A stretch of 64,000 nucleotides of DNA from CAWKAV01 sp963847735 (GTDB lineage: Bacteria > Desulfobacterota > Desulfuromonadia > Desulfuromonadales > BM103), in the NCBI GenBank assembly GCA_963847735.1, contig CAWKAV010000007.1, forward strand, positions 18,838 to 82,837, in the 5' to 3' direction. The stretch's first letter is position 1. Every line of letters starts with the position of its first letter. The translations under genes and the position numbers were made by a program. Of the stretch, positions 36,108-45,832 are shown piece after piece. The notes under the pieces are model-generated. The model did no database searches. It had not been told where the DNA came from and was given only the letters and a program-made list of their open reading frames with translations.

Positions 36108-37244
36108 ATGCCGTCACCGGTCATTGCGCGTCATGGCGTTAGGAACATGAGAAACACTCCAAGGCTTCCTGCCGAACTGATATTTTTCGTGACGTCACAC
36201 TGTCACCTGCGCTGCAAGCACTGCTTCAACTGGAAGAACCTGCAACGGAGCAGTGATTTGTCACTGACAGAGATCGTTGCCCTCGCCCGGTCCGTTCCCA
36301 CCTTGAAGAACCTGATGCTTTCGGGAGGAGAGCCTTTCCTGAGACAGGACATCGTCGAGATTTGCCAGGCTTTCGCCCGGCACTGCCGGCTGGACATGAT
36401 CGACATCCCGACCTCGGGAACCCTCGTCGACAAGACCCTGTCGGATGTCGAACGTATCCTGCGGGCCATCTCCCCCGCGACCCTTTCCATCGGCATCTCA
36501 CTGGACGGCATGAGGGGCTATCACGACGACAACAGGGGGGTACCCGGGACCTTCGACAAAGCCGTTGAGTGCTGCGACCGGCTGCTTGAGCTGAAACGTC
36601 GGAATCGGCGCCTCAGGGTCAATATCCTGACGACGCTCGCATCGGACAACCGTGAGGAACTCATGGCCCTCGAGAGTTTCGTCGCGGAGAGATTCCCGCA
36701 ACTCGACAACCTGTATTGGGGGGTTGTCCGTGGCGACTCCCGGGATCGGGCCACCGCCGGTGTCGAGGTCGATGACCTGGCCAGCATTGACGAGAGATAC
36801 CTCGCTCACGACGCGCGCCGGAAGGGGAAGGAGCAACCACTCGTCAGCCGTTTCTACGAACTACGCCGGCTTGCCTTGGAAAAGAACAGGCAACCCGTTC
36901 CCTGTGTTGCTGCGAACAGGATCGCGGTCGTCTACGACGACGGCAGCGTGGCCCCATGTGAAATGCTCCCGACGGTGGGGAGCCTGAAAGAGGACTCCTT
37001 CGATCGGATATGGTCCGGAGCACAGATGTGTCAGGCCAGGGAGTCGATCGCCGCAGGGGCCTGCGCCTGCACCCACGAGTGTTTCCTCTACCCAAGTTTC
37101 GAAGCGTTCCTGCTCGAGCGGCCGATGACCCTGGTCAGGCTTGCAGGTTTCCGTGGGCTCATACACTGGCTTGCGGCAAAACCCAGCCTCGGCAATCTCC
37201 GCTGGCATCTCAGGCACCTGCTCAACAGAAAGCAAAGGACATGA
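36108..37244 (+). CDS. Radical SAM/SPASM protein between glycosyltransferases
   Basis: 378 residues from ATG 36108; ATG 36147 is an alternative start directly before 'RNTPRLPAELIFFVTSHCHL'. Radical SAM motif 'CHLRCKHC' (CxxxCxxC), then 'LMLSGGEPFLRQDIVEICQ' (the GGEP element that binds SAM) and 'SIGISLDGMRGYHDDNRG'. The C-terminal SPASM region has 'VPCVAANRIAVVYDDGSVAP' followed by CEM and 'AGACACTHEC'. This is the architecture of enzymes that modify peptides or small molecules with auxiliary Fe-S clusters. It overlaps the next GT2 gene by ATGA. No precursor peptide gene is visible nearby, so a sugar or lipid-linked substrate is possible. Confidence 0.82.
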   Translation: MPSPVIARHGVRNMRNTPRLPAELIFFVTSHCHLRCKHCFNWKNLQRSSDLSLTEIVALARSVPTLKNLMLSGGEPFLRQDIVEICQAFARHCRLDMIDIPTSGTLVDKTLSDVERILRAISPATLSIGISLDGMRGYHDDNRGVPGTFDKAVECCDRLLELKRRNRRLRVNILTTLASDNREELMALESFVAERFPQLDNLYWGVVRGDSRDRATAGVEVDDLASIDERYLAHDARRKGKEQPLVSRFYELRRLALEKNRQPVPCVAANRIAVVYDDGSVAPCEMLPTVGSLKEDSFDRIWSGAQMCQARESIAAGACACTHECFLYPSFEAFLLERPMTLVRLAGFRGLIHWLAAKPSLGNLRWHLRHLLNRKQRT

Positions 37245-38262
37245 ACAGGGAGCACGAAGCCGTGACGGTATCGATTGTCATCCCCTTTTACAATGCGGAA
37301 AAATATCTCCTCGAAACTCTCGAGAGTGTCCGTCGGCAAAGTTTTTCCGACTGGGAACTGATTCTGGTCGATGATGGCTCGACGGATACGTCTGCAGAGC
37401 TGGCCCGCAACTATCTGGACCGCACTCCGGTGCAGGCCTCGCTCCTTAGCCATCCGGGCGGGGAGAACCGGGGCACCAGCGCGACGAGGAACCTCGGCCT
37501 CAGCCATGCAAAGGGCACATACGTCTGTTTCCTCGATGCGGACGATGTCTGGATGCCTGGTTTCCTGCACGGTTTCGTCGACCGGTTGGAGAAAATGCCA
37601 GCCGTAGATATGGCGTATTGTCCATGTATCTACTGGGAACCTGCGGACCGTGTCGGCGAGGACCGTTACTCCGGCCGGGTGCAGGCTCTCGGCATGGCGA
37701 ATGCCGGACAGGTCGGGGCCGACAAGATATTGAGACTGTTTCTCGAGAACGAGAACGCCGTCCCTTCGCCGAGCGGGGTCATTGTCAGGAGGGCGGCCTT
37801 GACCCGGGCCGAAGGGTGGGAGAGACAGCTTCCCGGCGATGTGCGATGATCAGGCCCTTTACGCAAAACTGCTGCTTATGGGCAACGACCTGTTCGTGGC
37901 GGACACCCCCCTCTATTACTATCGGCAGCACGAACAACTCACTGTGCAGCACCGCCCTACGGCAGGATCGCCATTACGAGGACAAGAAACAATATTTCGC
38001 TTGGCTGAAAAGCTACCTGCGGGCCGGCCCTTCCGCCTGGAGTCGGTACCTCAAGCAGGTCAACGAGCAGGAGACCCTGCTGGAAATCCGGCGTCAGGTC
38101 GATGTCCGTTACGATGCAGGAGCGTCGCGACTGCAAGCCCTCGGTATCCTTCTTGATATCCTGTCGCACCTTCGGCGATCAAAAGAGAGCTGTTTCAGCT
38201 ATAAAGTGTTACGATACGGGTGCGGTTATCTTCTCGGCAGGGTCCTGGCCCCCGGCCGGTAG
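37241..38262 (+). CDS. Family 2 glycosyltransferase (two frameshifts)
   Basis: About 339 residues after repair. It starts with an ATGA overlap at 37241. 'VSIVIPFYNAEKYLLETLES', 'ELILVDDGSTDTSAEL' and 'CFLDADDVWMPGF' mark a GT2 enzyme. Two +1 shifts break the second half: near 37832-37842, where the next frame gives 'CDDQALYAKLLLMGNDLFV', and near 37935-37941, where it resumes 'STALRQDRHYEDKKQYF'. The C-terminus is basic. The segments together match one ordinary enzyme, so the breaks are more likely sequence errors than decay. Confidence 0.78.
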
Positions 38263-38294
38263 ACAAAGTCCACGGCTTGTCATTGGATTAGACA

Positions 38295-39389
38295 ATGATT
38301 GACTACGAGAACCTGAGAAAAGTCAACGAACCCTTTTTCGACGCGTTCCGCGATATCTTCAATCGCACGCTGGCAAGCGGTTGGTATGTCCTCGGCCAGA
38401 ACGTTGAACGTTTTGAAGATGAATTTGCCGACTACTGCGGGGTTTCGCACTGCATCGGTGTGGGGTCCGGACTGGATGCGCTGATCCTCTCCCTCAAGGC
38501 TTACGATTTCCCGTCCGGCAGCGAAGTGCTGGTCCCGGCCAACACCTATATCGCGACGATCCTTGCCGTCCTCCAGTGCGGCCTCAGGCCGGTGCTGGTG
38601 GAACCTGATCCGCGTACCTGCAACATCGACCCGGACAGGCTGGAAGAACAGGTCACGCCGAAAACTGTCGGGATCATGGCGGTCCACCTGTACGGCAAGG
38701 TTTGCGCGATGGACAGGATTCTCGAGATCGCCCGTCGTCACGAACTGAAGGTCTTAGAGGACTGCGCCCAGGCCCACGGCGCACGTCTGCGGCAGACAAA
38801 AGCCGGTGCTTTCGGCGACTGCGGGGCCTTCAGCTTCTATCCGACCAAGAACCTGGGCGCCCTTGGCGACGGCGGGGCGGTGACGACCAATGATCGCGCG
38901 ATTGCGGAAAAGATCAGGATGCTCCGCAACTACGGTTCGGCGAAAAAATATTTCAACGAAATGGTCGGTATGAACTCTCGCCTGGACGAGATTCAGGCGG
39001 CATTTCTCTCGCACAAACTGACCGGGCTTGATCGAACCAATGACTACAAGCGGACTTTGGCGGACATTTATCACCAGGAACTGCATGACGATTTTGTCAA
39101 GCCCGTCGTCGTGGACGGTTTCCACGATGTGTATCACATCTACAACATTCGCCACCCCCGCCGGGATGAACTTAAAACGTATCTGGCCGAACATGGCGTC
39201 GGCACGGAAATCCACTATCCGCTGCCTCCCTATCGGCAGAAGGCGTTGACCGGTATGTTTGACGGCGAGGCCTACCCGATATCGGACCAGATTCATGCCA
39301 CCACCCTGAGCCTGCCGATATCGACTTGTCATTCGACGGAGGATGTTGCACGGGTGGCCGAGATTATCAACCGTTTTAGGGAGAAATAA
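38295..39389 (+). CDS. DegT/DnrJ/EryC1/StrS sugar aminotransferase
   Basis: 364 residues, the normal length. PLP-enzyme signatures: 'GVGSGLDALILSLKAY', 'VPANTYIATILAVLQCG', 'VLEDCAQAHGA', the PLP lysine in 'SFYPTKNLGALGDGG', and 'GMNSRLDEIQAAFL'. Overall it is of the FdtB/QdtB (dTDP-3-keto-6-deoxyhexose 3-aminotransferase) type, which uses L-glutamate to place an amino group on a keto sugar nucleotide. With the C-methyltransferase and epimerase upstream it suggests an amino-deoxy sugar in the glycan. The exact position aminated is inferred only. Confidence 0.88.
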   Translation: MIDYENLRKVNEPFFDAFRDIFNRTLASGWYVLGQNVERFEDEFADYCGVSHCIGVGSGLDALILSLKAYDFPSGSEVLVPANTYIATILAVLQCGLRPVLVEPDPRTCNIDPDRLEEQVTPKTVGIMAVHLYGKVCAMDRILEIARRHELKVLEDCAQAHGARLRQTKAGAFGDCGAFSFYPTKNLGALGDGGAVTTNDRAIAEKIRMLRNYGSAKKYFNEMVGMNSRLDEIQAAFLSHKLTGLDRTNDYKRTLADIYHQELHDDFVKPVVVDGFHDVYHIYNIRHPRRDELKTYLAEHGVGTEIHYPLPPYRQKALTGMFDGEAYPISDQIHATTLSLPISTCHSTEDVARVAEIINRFREK

Positions 39390-39573
39390 CAGGCGCCAGT
39401 GACCCCGCCTGAAAACGGACGACTTGCAGCGGAGGGGAGTGTGACGAAGATGACAGAAGATGAGAAGCGGCGAGGCCGACAAGCGTAAAATCCCCCATCA
39501 GCCTGCAATGGCATGAATTGCCCGATCTTGCAGTAACTCAATGCGGTCCCGCCAGTTGATTGTATCCGGTCGC

Positions 39574-40344
39574 CTAAGGAAGAGGGTTTTTTACGGCAAA
39601 ATACGTGCAACTGATAAATGCAGTTCCGGCAGCGTCGCACGTTTCGGTTGCAATGAGCCTCAAGCCATTCTCTTCAAGTAGCGCCAAGACCTCGCGTTTC
39701 CTTAAAGGATGCATTTCCATGACATGTCTTTTCCCATACCGGATTCTGGTTGCTAGCGTAGAGACCAGGTTTCCCGTCAGGAAATGAACCAGGCCGCCGA
39801 CAGTCTTCAAGTCCTGGTGTGATGGTGTCTGAAAAACGAGGACTCCCCCGGGTCGCAAAACGCGACAAAACTCCCTGATCAACAGACGCTGGACCTTCCT
39901 TGGTGAATGCTGGAGCACCAAGTTGCTATAAATAAGATCGACAGTCTCGTCGGCCACATCTGCAAGAGATTCTCCGTTGTTTCGCAAAAATTCCAGGTTG
40001 TCGTATTCGGCATTTATTGCTCGTGCCTCAGACAACATTGCCTCTGAAATGTCAACTCCCAGGACTTTCTGGAATGATGATGCCAATGCTCTGCTTAATC
40101 GCCCGACACCACATCCATAGTCGAGAGCGAGTCCCAGCCTGGGTTGTATGCCCAATTGAGAGATCTTGGCCAAAAGATCACCGATTTCCTCAACTCCAGT
40201 CTGAAAAAAATCAGACTTGTCCCACTTGCCGTCTTTCTTTTCCGGGTCGGAAAGGACCGCCCAATAGGGGTCTTCGGTTCCCAGCGCTTCCCATTGTTGT
40301 CGATGTCGGTCGGTCATGGATGCGGTTGTCTCAACCTTCTTCAT
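39574..40344 (-). CDS. SAM-dependent methyltransferase on the opposite strand
   Basis: 256 residues if the ATG at 40344 is used; one upstream (40386) and one downstream (40317) in-frame ATG are possible. Class I methyltransferase motifs: 'LALDYGCGVGRLSRALA', 'VLGVDISEAML', 'VDLIYSNLVLQHSP' and 'RVLRPGGVLVFQTPSHQ'. Its codon use and flanks look more A/T-rich than the neighbours, and it is the only minus-strand gene between 20.1 and 50.3 kb, which suggests later insertion. Substrate unknown; sugar or quinone-like small molecules are equally possible. Confidence 0.75.
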   Translation of the reverse strand: MKKVETTASMTDRHRQQWEALGTEDPYWAVLSDPEKKDGKWDKSDFFQTGVEEIGDLLAKISQLGIQPRLGLALDYGCGVGRLSRALASSFQKVLGVDISEAMLSEARAINAEYDNLEFLRNNGESLADVADETVDLIYSNLVLQHSPRKVQRLLIREFCRVLRPGGVLVFQTPSHQDLKTVGGLVHFLTGNLVSTLATRIRYGKRHVMEMHPLRKREVLALLEENGLRLIATETCDAAGTAFISCTYFAVKNPLP

Positions 40345-40646
40345 ATGATGCCAGAAATACAATGGCAAACAAATTATTCGAACCACAGCAAGCCGTCAAC
40401 GATAAAGTTCTCCTTCTTCCTTTTGTTCAGTTTCGGTCCCTCGGCGAGGTCAGGCTAACCAATCAGCATTGCTAAAAGAGTTTATTTAACGGCATATTGA
40501 AAATCACACAAATTACTGGAAAAGAGCAGGGTGGATGGCTATAGTAAAATCGAAAGTACAAGAGAAACCGAACAATTAGGGCATTCAGTGGCGTTCAAAA
40601 ATGGCATCACCAATGTTGTGATTTGCATTGCAGAGGAGATCACCGG
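40345..40646. other. A/T-rich intergenic region
   Basis: About 300 bases between divergent methyltransferase genes. A/T-rich compared with neighbouring coding DNA, with no convincing ORF, RNA gene or terminator. It must hold promoters for both flanking genes, but I see no clear -35/-10 pair at proper spacing. Confidence 0.4.
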
Positions 40647-41348
40647 TTGATAGATCCATTAATTGAAAGGATGATGAGATATCTCTTTCGAAAAAAAGTG
40701 AATGTCGTCTTTAACGATTTAATGCGGAACAAGCCGGTCAGCACGGTCTTTGGCTGTGACCGTGGCACCCCCATAGACAGGCACTACATAGAGGGTTTCC
40801 TGCAGAAAAACGCGCCATTCATCAAAGGCAAGGTCCTCGAAGTTGGCGACAGCTCGTACAGTAAAAAATTTGCCGGGGAAGGTGTCACCTCCTTCGAGGT
40901 GCTGCATGCCGCTGCCGGGAACAAGGCCGCGACGATCGTCGGCGACCTGACCGACTCGGCAACCCTGCCGGCAAACTTTGCCGACTGCTTCATCTGCACG
41001 CAGACCTTCAACTTCATCTTCGAGGTGAAAAAGGCCATCGCCGGCGCACATCACCTGCTCAAACCGGGAGGCGTGTTGCTGGCAACCGTGTCGGGAATCG
41101 GCCAGATCAGCCGTTACGACATGGACCGGTGGGGGGATTACTGGCGGTTCACCTCTGCCTCGATCGAAAAACTCTTCCAGCCCGTTTTCAAAGGCGGCCT
41201 CGAGATTCAGACTTTCGGCAATGTCCTCGCGGCGACCACCTTTCTCCAGGGGATTGCCGTGGAGGATCTGCCCGATGAGACGTTGCTGGATGAGCTTGAC
41301 CCCGATTACCAGCTGGTGATCTGCGTGGTTGCCAGGAAGGCCCTCTGA
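40647..41348 (+). CDS. Class I SAM-dependent methyltransferase
   Basis: 233 residues from a TTG at 40647 that has GAGGAG seven bases upstream; ATG 40671 and TTG 40623 are alternatives. Motif I is degenerate ('GKVLEVGDSSYSKKF'), but 'VGDLTDSATLPANFADCFIC', 'HHLLKPGGVLLATVSGIGQ' and 'DYWRFTSASIEKLF' follow the family. It ends in a TGATG overlap with the deacetylase. Likely a sugar methyltransferase acting on the glycan; the target is not identifiable. Confidence 0.78.
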   Translation: MIDPLIERMMRYLFRKKVNVVFNDLMRNKPVSTVFGCDRGTPIDRHYIEGFLQKNAPFIKGKVLEVGDSSYSKKFAGEGVTSFEVLHAAAGNKAATIVGDLTDSATLPANFADCFICTQTFNFIFEVKKAIAGAHHLLKPGGVLLATVSGIGQISRYDMDRWGDYWRFTSASIEKLFQPVFKGGLEIQTFGNVLAATTFLQGIAVEDLPDETLLDELDPDYQLVICVVARKAL

Positions 41349-42325
41349 TGCTGCTCGAGCGAGTCCGACCGATTGTCCTGGCGATTCGCAGGGCCAGGAA
41401 CCTGCTCCTGCGGGCGATCGACACGCCGGTGGTCGTCCTGCTTTATCACCGCGTCGCCGAGCTTGCGTCGGACCCCCAGCGTCTGGCCGTTACACCGGAT
41501 AATTTCCGTGCGCAGATGGCCTATCTCAAGCAGAGATACCCCTTGGTCAGGTTCGAGGAGGACTGGTCGCGCGTCAAGGGCCCGGCCATCGCGGTGACCT
41601 TTGATGATGGCTATGCCGACAACGCCTTGAATGCCCTGCCAATCCTTGATGAGGTCGGGGTGCCGGCCACTTTTTTTGTCAGCACCGGCCACCTTGATGC
41701 GCGGCAGGAATACTGGTGGGACGAACTGGAGCGAATCCTTCTCGGGGGGCTGGCTTTGCCGGAGTCTTTTGCCCTGAGAGACGGCCGCTATGGCAGCTGC
41801 TGGTCGACAGGCACCCTTGCCGCACGTAAATCATTCTACGCAGAGATCACGCCGCTGATTAAAAAGCTCACCGCCGACCGACGCGATGACTGGTTGAGCC
41901 AACTCCGCCACTGGGCAGGAACGGATGATGCCGGCAGAAGTGCTTACCGGTCCATGACCAGCGCGGAACTGCAGCAGCTTGCAAGCAGCAGTTGGGTGAC
42001 TGTCGGTGCCCACACAGTGACGCATAGCCGCCTGTCGGCCCTTGCCGAAGAGCAGCAGCGCGAGGAGATTTTCAAGTCCAAACGTCAACTGGAGACCCTG
42101 CTCGGCAGACCCGTTACGACCTTCTCCTATCCCTACGGCAGAAAGGCCGACTACAATCGCACGTCGATCAACCTCTGCCGCGAGGCAGGGTTCGTGAGGG
42201 TCGCGGCAAACTTCTATGGCCTGAGCTACCGCTGGACCGATACCATGCAGGTCCCGCGCTACCTGGTACGCAACTGGGGTGTGGACGAATTCGACGCCAT
42301 GATGAAGGAATTCGGCGCGCGATGA
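41348..42325 (+). CDS. Polysaccharide deacetylase (CE4, NodB-like)
   Basis: 325 residues. The NodB motifs are plain: 'VVVLLYHRV', 'AIAVTFDDGYADNALNALPI' (catalytic Asp and metal Asp), 'GVPATFFVSTG', 'GAHTVTHSRLSAL' (metal His pair) and 'TFSYPYGRKADYN'. A short hydrophobic N-terminus may anchor it to the membrane. It removes N- or O-acetyl groups from a sugar, here probably an amino sugar of the lipid-linked or exported glycan. It overlaps genes on both sides (TGATG and ATGA), so it is in an operon with the methyltransferase and the GT4. Confidence 0.88.
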   Translation: MLLERVRPIVLAIRRARNLLLRAIDTPVVVLLYHRVAELASDPQRLAVTPDNFRAQMAYLKQRYPLVRFEEDWSRVKGPAIAVTFDDGYADNALNALPILDEVGVPATFFVSTGHLDARQEYWWDELERILLGGLALPESFALRDGRYGSCWSTGTLAARKSFYAEITPLIKKLTADRRDDWLSQLRHWAGTDDAGRSAYRSMTSAELQQLASSSWVTVGAHTVTHSRLSALAEEQQREEIFKSKRQLETLLGRPVTTFSYPYGRKADYNRTSINLCREAGFVRVAANFYGLSYRWTDTMQVPRYLVRNWGVDEFDAMMKEFGAR

Positions 42326-43593
42326 AAGTGCTGATGCTCAATACCTTCGATGAAACGGGTGGTGCGGCCCGGGCTGCTGTTCGCCTGCTTAGGGGCGCGA
42401 CGGAACTTGGCGTCGATATGCGCATGCTGGTGCAATTCAAGACCGGTCATGACGACAGGATTATCTGCAACCGGAATCGCTTGCTTAAACTGGTACGGCG
42501 GGCAAAGCTGTTCCTTGGCCTGCTGCCGGTGCGGAGCTACCCCAACCAGCCGGAGAACAACTTTTCGCCGGCCCTGATGCCGGACAGGCCGCCCGGGGAA
42601 CTTGCCGAAATCGATCCGGATATCATCCATTTGCATTGGCTCGGCGCCGGTTTTCTGAGCGTCGAGACGATTGGCCGGCTCGGTCGACTGGGCAAGCCCC
42701 TGGTCTGGACCCTGCACGACTCCTGGCCGTTTACCGGCGGCTGCCACATGCCTTTTGATTGTACACGATACCGGCAGGGTTGCGGAGAATGCCCAGTGTT
42801 GGGTTCCACGCGGGAAAAGGATCTTTCCCGCAAGACCTGGGCAAGAAAGCAGGCGTCCTGGCGCGACCTCAACATGACCCTGGTCACGCCGAGTCGCTGG
42901 CTGGCCGATTGTGCACACTCGAGTTCCCTGTTCCGGAAGTCCCGGATAGAGATGATTCCCAACGGGCTGGATACGGAGGTGTTCTGTCCCGCTGACAAGC
43001 AGGCTTCACGACGTTCACTGGGATTGCCCGGTGATAAAAACATCGTCCTGTTCGGAGCGGTCGGCGGGACAAGTGACCCGAACAAGGGGTTCCACCTGCT
43101 CGCGCCGGCCCTGCAGTTGCTCGGCAAGCGCTTGCCTGGCACGATGGCGGTTATCTTTGGCGCCGACAGCTCTGCAGGGCTGCCGGACCTGGGGATGCCC
43201 GTGGTTTCTTTAGGCCGGATTATGGACGACAGGAAACTGGCGGCGATCTACTCCGCGGCTGATGTCTTTGCCGCCCCGTCAATACTGGAAAATCTCCCCA
43301 GCACGGTGATGGAGTCGATGGCCTGCGCAACCCCCTGCGTCGCTTTCAGGCAGGGCGGGGTGGCCGATCTGATCGATCATGAGATGTCCGGGTACCTGGC
43401 ACAGCCTTACGAGGTCGAGGGCTTCACCCAGGGCATGATCTGGATCCTCGAAGACGAAAAACGGCGCGCGGAGCTTGCCGCTCGCGCCCGGAGCAAGATC
43501 AAGGAATGTTTCTCGCTGGAGCTGATGTCCCGCCGTTACGCCGATCTCTATGGGGAACTGCTGGCAAAACATGCGGAGGGATCGCATGGCTGA
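42322..43593 (+). CDS. Family 4 glycosyltransferase
   Basis: 423 residues. GT-B fold: N-terminal 'VLMLNTFDETGGAARAAVRL' and 'PDIIHLHWLGAGFLS', a middle 'GGCHMPFDCTRYRQGCGECP' cysteine-containing insert typical of WcaC-like enzymes, and C-terminal 'LFGAVGGTSDPNKGFHLL', 'DVFAAPSILENLPSTVMESM' and 'PCVAFRQGGVADLI'. It transfers a sugar from a nucleotide donor with retention. The start overlaps the deacetylase stop. Confidence 0.87.
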   Translation: MKVLMLNTFDETGGAARAAVRLLRGATELGVDMRMLVQFKTGHDDRIICNRNRLLKLVRRAKLFLGLLPVRSYPNQPENNFSPALMPDRPPGELAEIDPDIIHLHWLGAGFLSVETIGRLGRLGKPLVWTLHDSWPFTGGCHMPFDCTRYRQGCGECPVLGSTREKDLSRKTWARKQASWRDLNMTLVTPSRWLADCAHSSSLFRKSRIEMIPNGLDTEVFCPADKQASRRSLGLPGDKNIVLFGAVGGTSDPNKGFHLLAPALQLLGKRLPGTMAVIFGADSSAGLPDLGMPVVSLGRIMDDRKLAAIYSAADVFAAPSILENLPSTVMESMACATPCVAFRQGGVADLIDHEMSGYLAQPYEVEGFTQGMIWILEDEKRRAELAARARSKIKECFSLELMSRRYADLYGELLAKHAEGSHG

Positions 43594-44542
43594 CGCCCCC
43601 GTCATCTCCATCGTCACTCCCTCCTACAACCAGGGCGGGTTCATTGAGGAAACCCTGGCCAGCGTGCTTTCACAGGAGGGCGATTTCTATCTCGACTACC
43701 TGGTCATCGACGGCGCGTCGACCGATGGTTCTGTGGAGATCATCCGCAGATACGCCGACCTGCTTGAGATGGGCGAGTGGCCGGCCCGTTGCCGCGGCAT
43801 CACCTTCCGCTGGATCTCCGAACCAGACGAAGGCCAGGCCGATGCCCTGCAGAAAGGGTTCGCAAGGGCCGAAGGGGATATCTTCGCCTGGCTCAACTCC
43901 GATGATGTCTACCAACCCGGAGCCCTGCAGGCCGTTGCAAAATTCTTCTGTGCCAACCTTGATTCGGCACTGTTTTATGGTGGGGCAGAATACTGCGATG
44001 CTCTCGGCAAGTTGATCTGTCGTTACCCAACCGAGGCTTTTGACTTAGACAAGCTGGCCTGGTTCAACTTCTTTTGCCAACCATCAACCTTTTTCAGGAA
44101 AGCGGCGTTTGTCGAGTCCGGTGGCCTTGATTCCTCGCTTCATTTCGCGATGGACTACGACCTTTTCGTTCGATTGGGGAAATCGTACAAAGTCAGCTAT
44201 GAGCCACGTATCCTTGCAAAATATCGGCTGCACGAAGAAGCCAAGACCCTGTGCAGTGCTGCCCTTTATAAAAACCATGAGGAAGCCCTGCATGTTGCCC
44301 TGAAGCATTTTGGATGGGCGCCCCTGAACCGGGTTTACGGGTCATGTTACTATTACTGCTCGGATAAGTTCCCCGAATTCCTGAACAGGTTCAGGCTCTT
44401 TCCTGTTGCTGCCGCGATTTTTTGCACTCTGTTGCGTTCCCCTTGGTTAAACCGTGGCCTGCAAAGGCGGGATTTGACATTGTTGAGTTGGAACAACCTC
44501 CGCAAGACTTTTCAGGACCGCATGGACATCTTGCGTGGTTAA
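43586..44542 (+). CDS. Family 2 glycosyltransferase
   Basis: 318 residues from ATG 43586, five bases after GGAGGG, overlapping the GT4 stop. 'ISIVTPSYNQGGFIEETLAS', 'YLVIDGASTDGSVEII', 'WLNSDDVYQPGAL' and 'FAMDYDLFVRLG' are GT2 signatures. The last two elements recur in the GT2 at 45833, so these are paralogues probably adding similar sugars. Confidence 0.87.
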   Translation: MADAPVISIVTPSYNQGGFIEETLASVLSQEGDFYLDYLVIDGASTDGSVEIIRRYADLLEMGEWPARCRGITFRWISEPDEGQADALQKGFARAEGDIFAWLNSDDVYQPGALQAVAKFFCANLDSALFYGGAEYCDALGKLICRYPTEAFDLDKLAWFNFFCQPSTFFRKAAFVESGGLDSSLHFAMDYDLFVRLGKSYKVSYEPRILAKYRLHEEAKTLCSAALYKNHEEALHVALKHFGWAPLNRVYGSCYYYCSDKFPEFLNRFRLFPVAAAIFCTLLRSPWLNRGLQRRDLTLLSWNNLRKTFQDRMDILRG

Positions 44543-44584
44543 ATGAATGCCGGTTATGTCGGTTGATCAGCCTGGCAAGGAATT

Positions 44585-45781
44585 ATGACTGAGTTCCCCA
44601 TTTTCTCAAGCGAGCGTTTCCCCCACCTTGTCGGTAAAAGGGTGCTCCTGCTTTTCCCGCACGTCATTAACCCGGGGGGAGCACTTTTTTACACCTTGCA
44701 CCTGGCGGAACAGTTGCGAGAGAGCGGTGCCAAGGTGTCGGTTATGACTCTGCGGGCGGATTCCGAGCGCTTCGATCTGCCAGACGGGATTGAGGTGATT
44801 TCTCTCGACGGTCCGTTGACCTCAAGCCTCGGATACTGGCTGCTGATGCCGTACTGGCAGGCCAAGCTCAACCGGGCGATCGCTGCCTGGAGCCCGGATG
44901 TTCTCGTCCCGCAGAATTTCCCGTCCAACTGGTGGGGATGGCTTTACAAGCTTAAGAACAGTGACGTGAAGCTGGTTTGGGTCTGCCACGAACCGAGTGC
45001 CTTCATTCACTCGCAGTCCTGGATCCGTGCTCTCCGGCCCTGGTGGAAAAGTCTTCTTGCCCGAATCCTGAGACCTTTTCTTGTTAAGGTGGATGTCGCT
45101 CTGGCGCGATACTCTGATCGAACTGTCGCTAACAGCTGTTTTACGGGCAAGGAAATGGAGCGGATCTATGCCCTTGTTCCAGATGCAATAGCGCGTCCGG
45201 GAATCGATTTTCACGAATTCCCCCGCACTAATTGTGCAAATGCACGGACTGTCTTGACTGTCGCCCGGTTGACACAGTTTAAACGGGTTGATTTCCTCAT
45301 CGACGTGTTCGCAGAAATACTCAAAGACCATCCTGGTTTACGCTTTTGCGTCGTCGGTACAGGGGAAGATGAGACTTTGCTGCGCAATCAGACAGCCAGG
45401 TTGGGGATTGACTCGCAGGTTACTTTCTGTGGTGCGGTAGACAACCGCAAGCTAACCGAGCTCTATAGAAGTAGCTCACTTTACCTGCATGGCAGCGTTG
45501 ACGAGCCTTTTGGTATGGCGCCGCTGGAGGCGATTGCCTGCGGCACTCCGGTGATTGCCCACAACAGCGGCGGGCCTAAAGAATTCGTGACTGAGGAGTG
45601 CGGCCTGCTAATAGACTCGCTTGACAAACATGAGTGGGCGACAAGGATCGTTGCTTATCTCGATGCTCATACCGTTGATGCAACTTTTCGCAACCAGGTC
45701 AGGGAGTCTGCCAGGTCGTTTGACTGGCGATGTTCACTTCGGCCGGCGTTGGAAACCATCAACGATTTGTGCTCTGATTAG
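44585..45781 (+). CDS. Family 4 glycosyltransferase
   Basis: 398 residues with AAGGAATT before the ATG. 'LLLFPHVINPGGALFYTLHL', 'LVWVCHEPSAFIHS', 'VLTVARLTQFKRVDFLIDVF', 'FCVVGTGEDETLL' and 'DEPFGMAPLEAIACGTPVIA' define a GT-B retaining enzyme with the E-x7-E motif region intact. It acts at the cytoplasmic membrane face on a lipid-linked acceptor. Confidence 0.87.
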   Translation: MTEFPIFSSERFPHLVGKRVLLLFPHVINPGGALFYTLHLAEQLRESGAKVSVMTLRADSERFDLPDGIEVISLDGPLTSSLGYWLLMPYWQAKLNRAIAAWSPDVLVPQNFPSNWWGWLYKLKNSDVKLVWVCHEPSAFIHSQSWIRALRPWWKSLLARILRPFLVKVDVALARYSDRTVANSCFTGKEMERIYALVPDAIARPGIDFHEFPRTNCANARTVLTVARLTQFKRVDFLIDVFAEILKDHPGLRFCVVGTGEDETLLRNQTARLGIDSQVTFCGAVDNRKLTELYRSSSLYLHGSVDEPFGMAPLEAIACGTPVIAHNSGGPKEFVTEECGLLIDSLDKHEWATRIVAYLDAHTVDATFRNQVRESARSFDWRCSLRPALETINDLCSD

Positions 45782-45832
45782 TGAATTTGCAGCGGCAAAA
45801 TTCAGATGCAAGGGTAGAAAGGCCGTCCCGAG

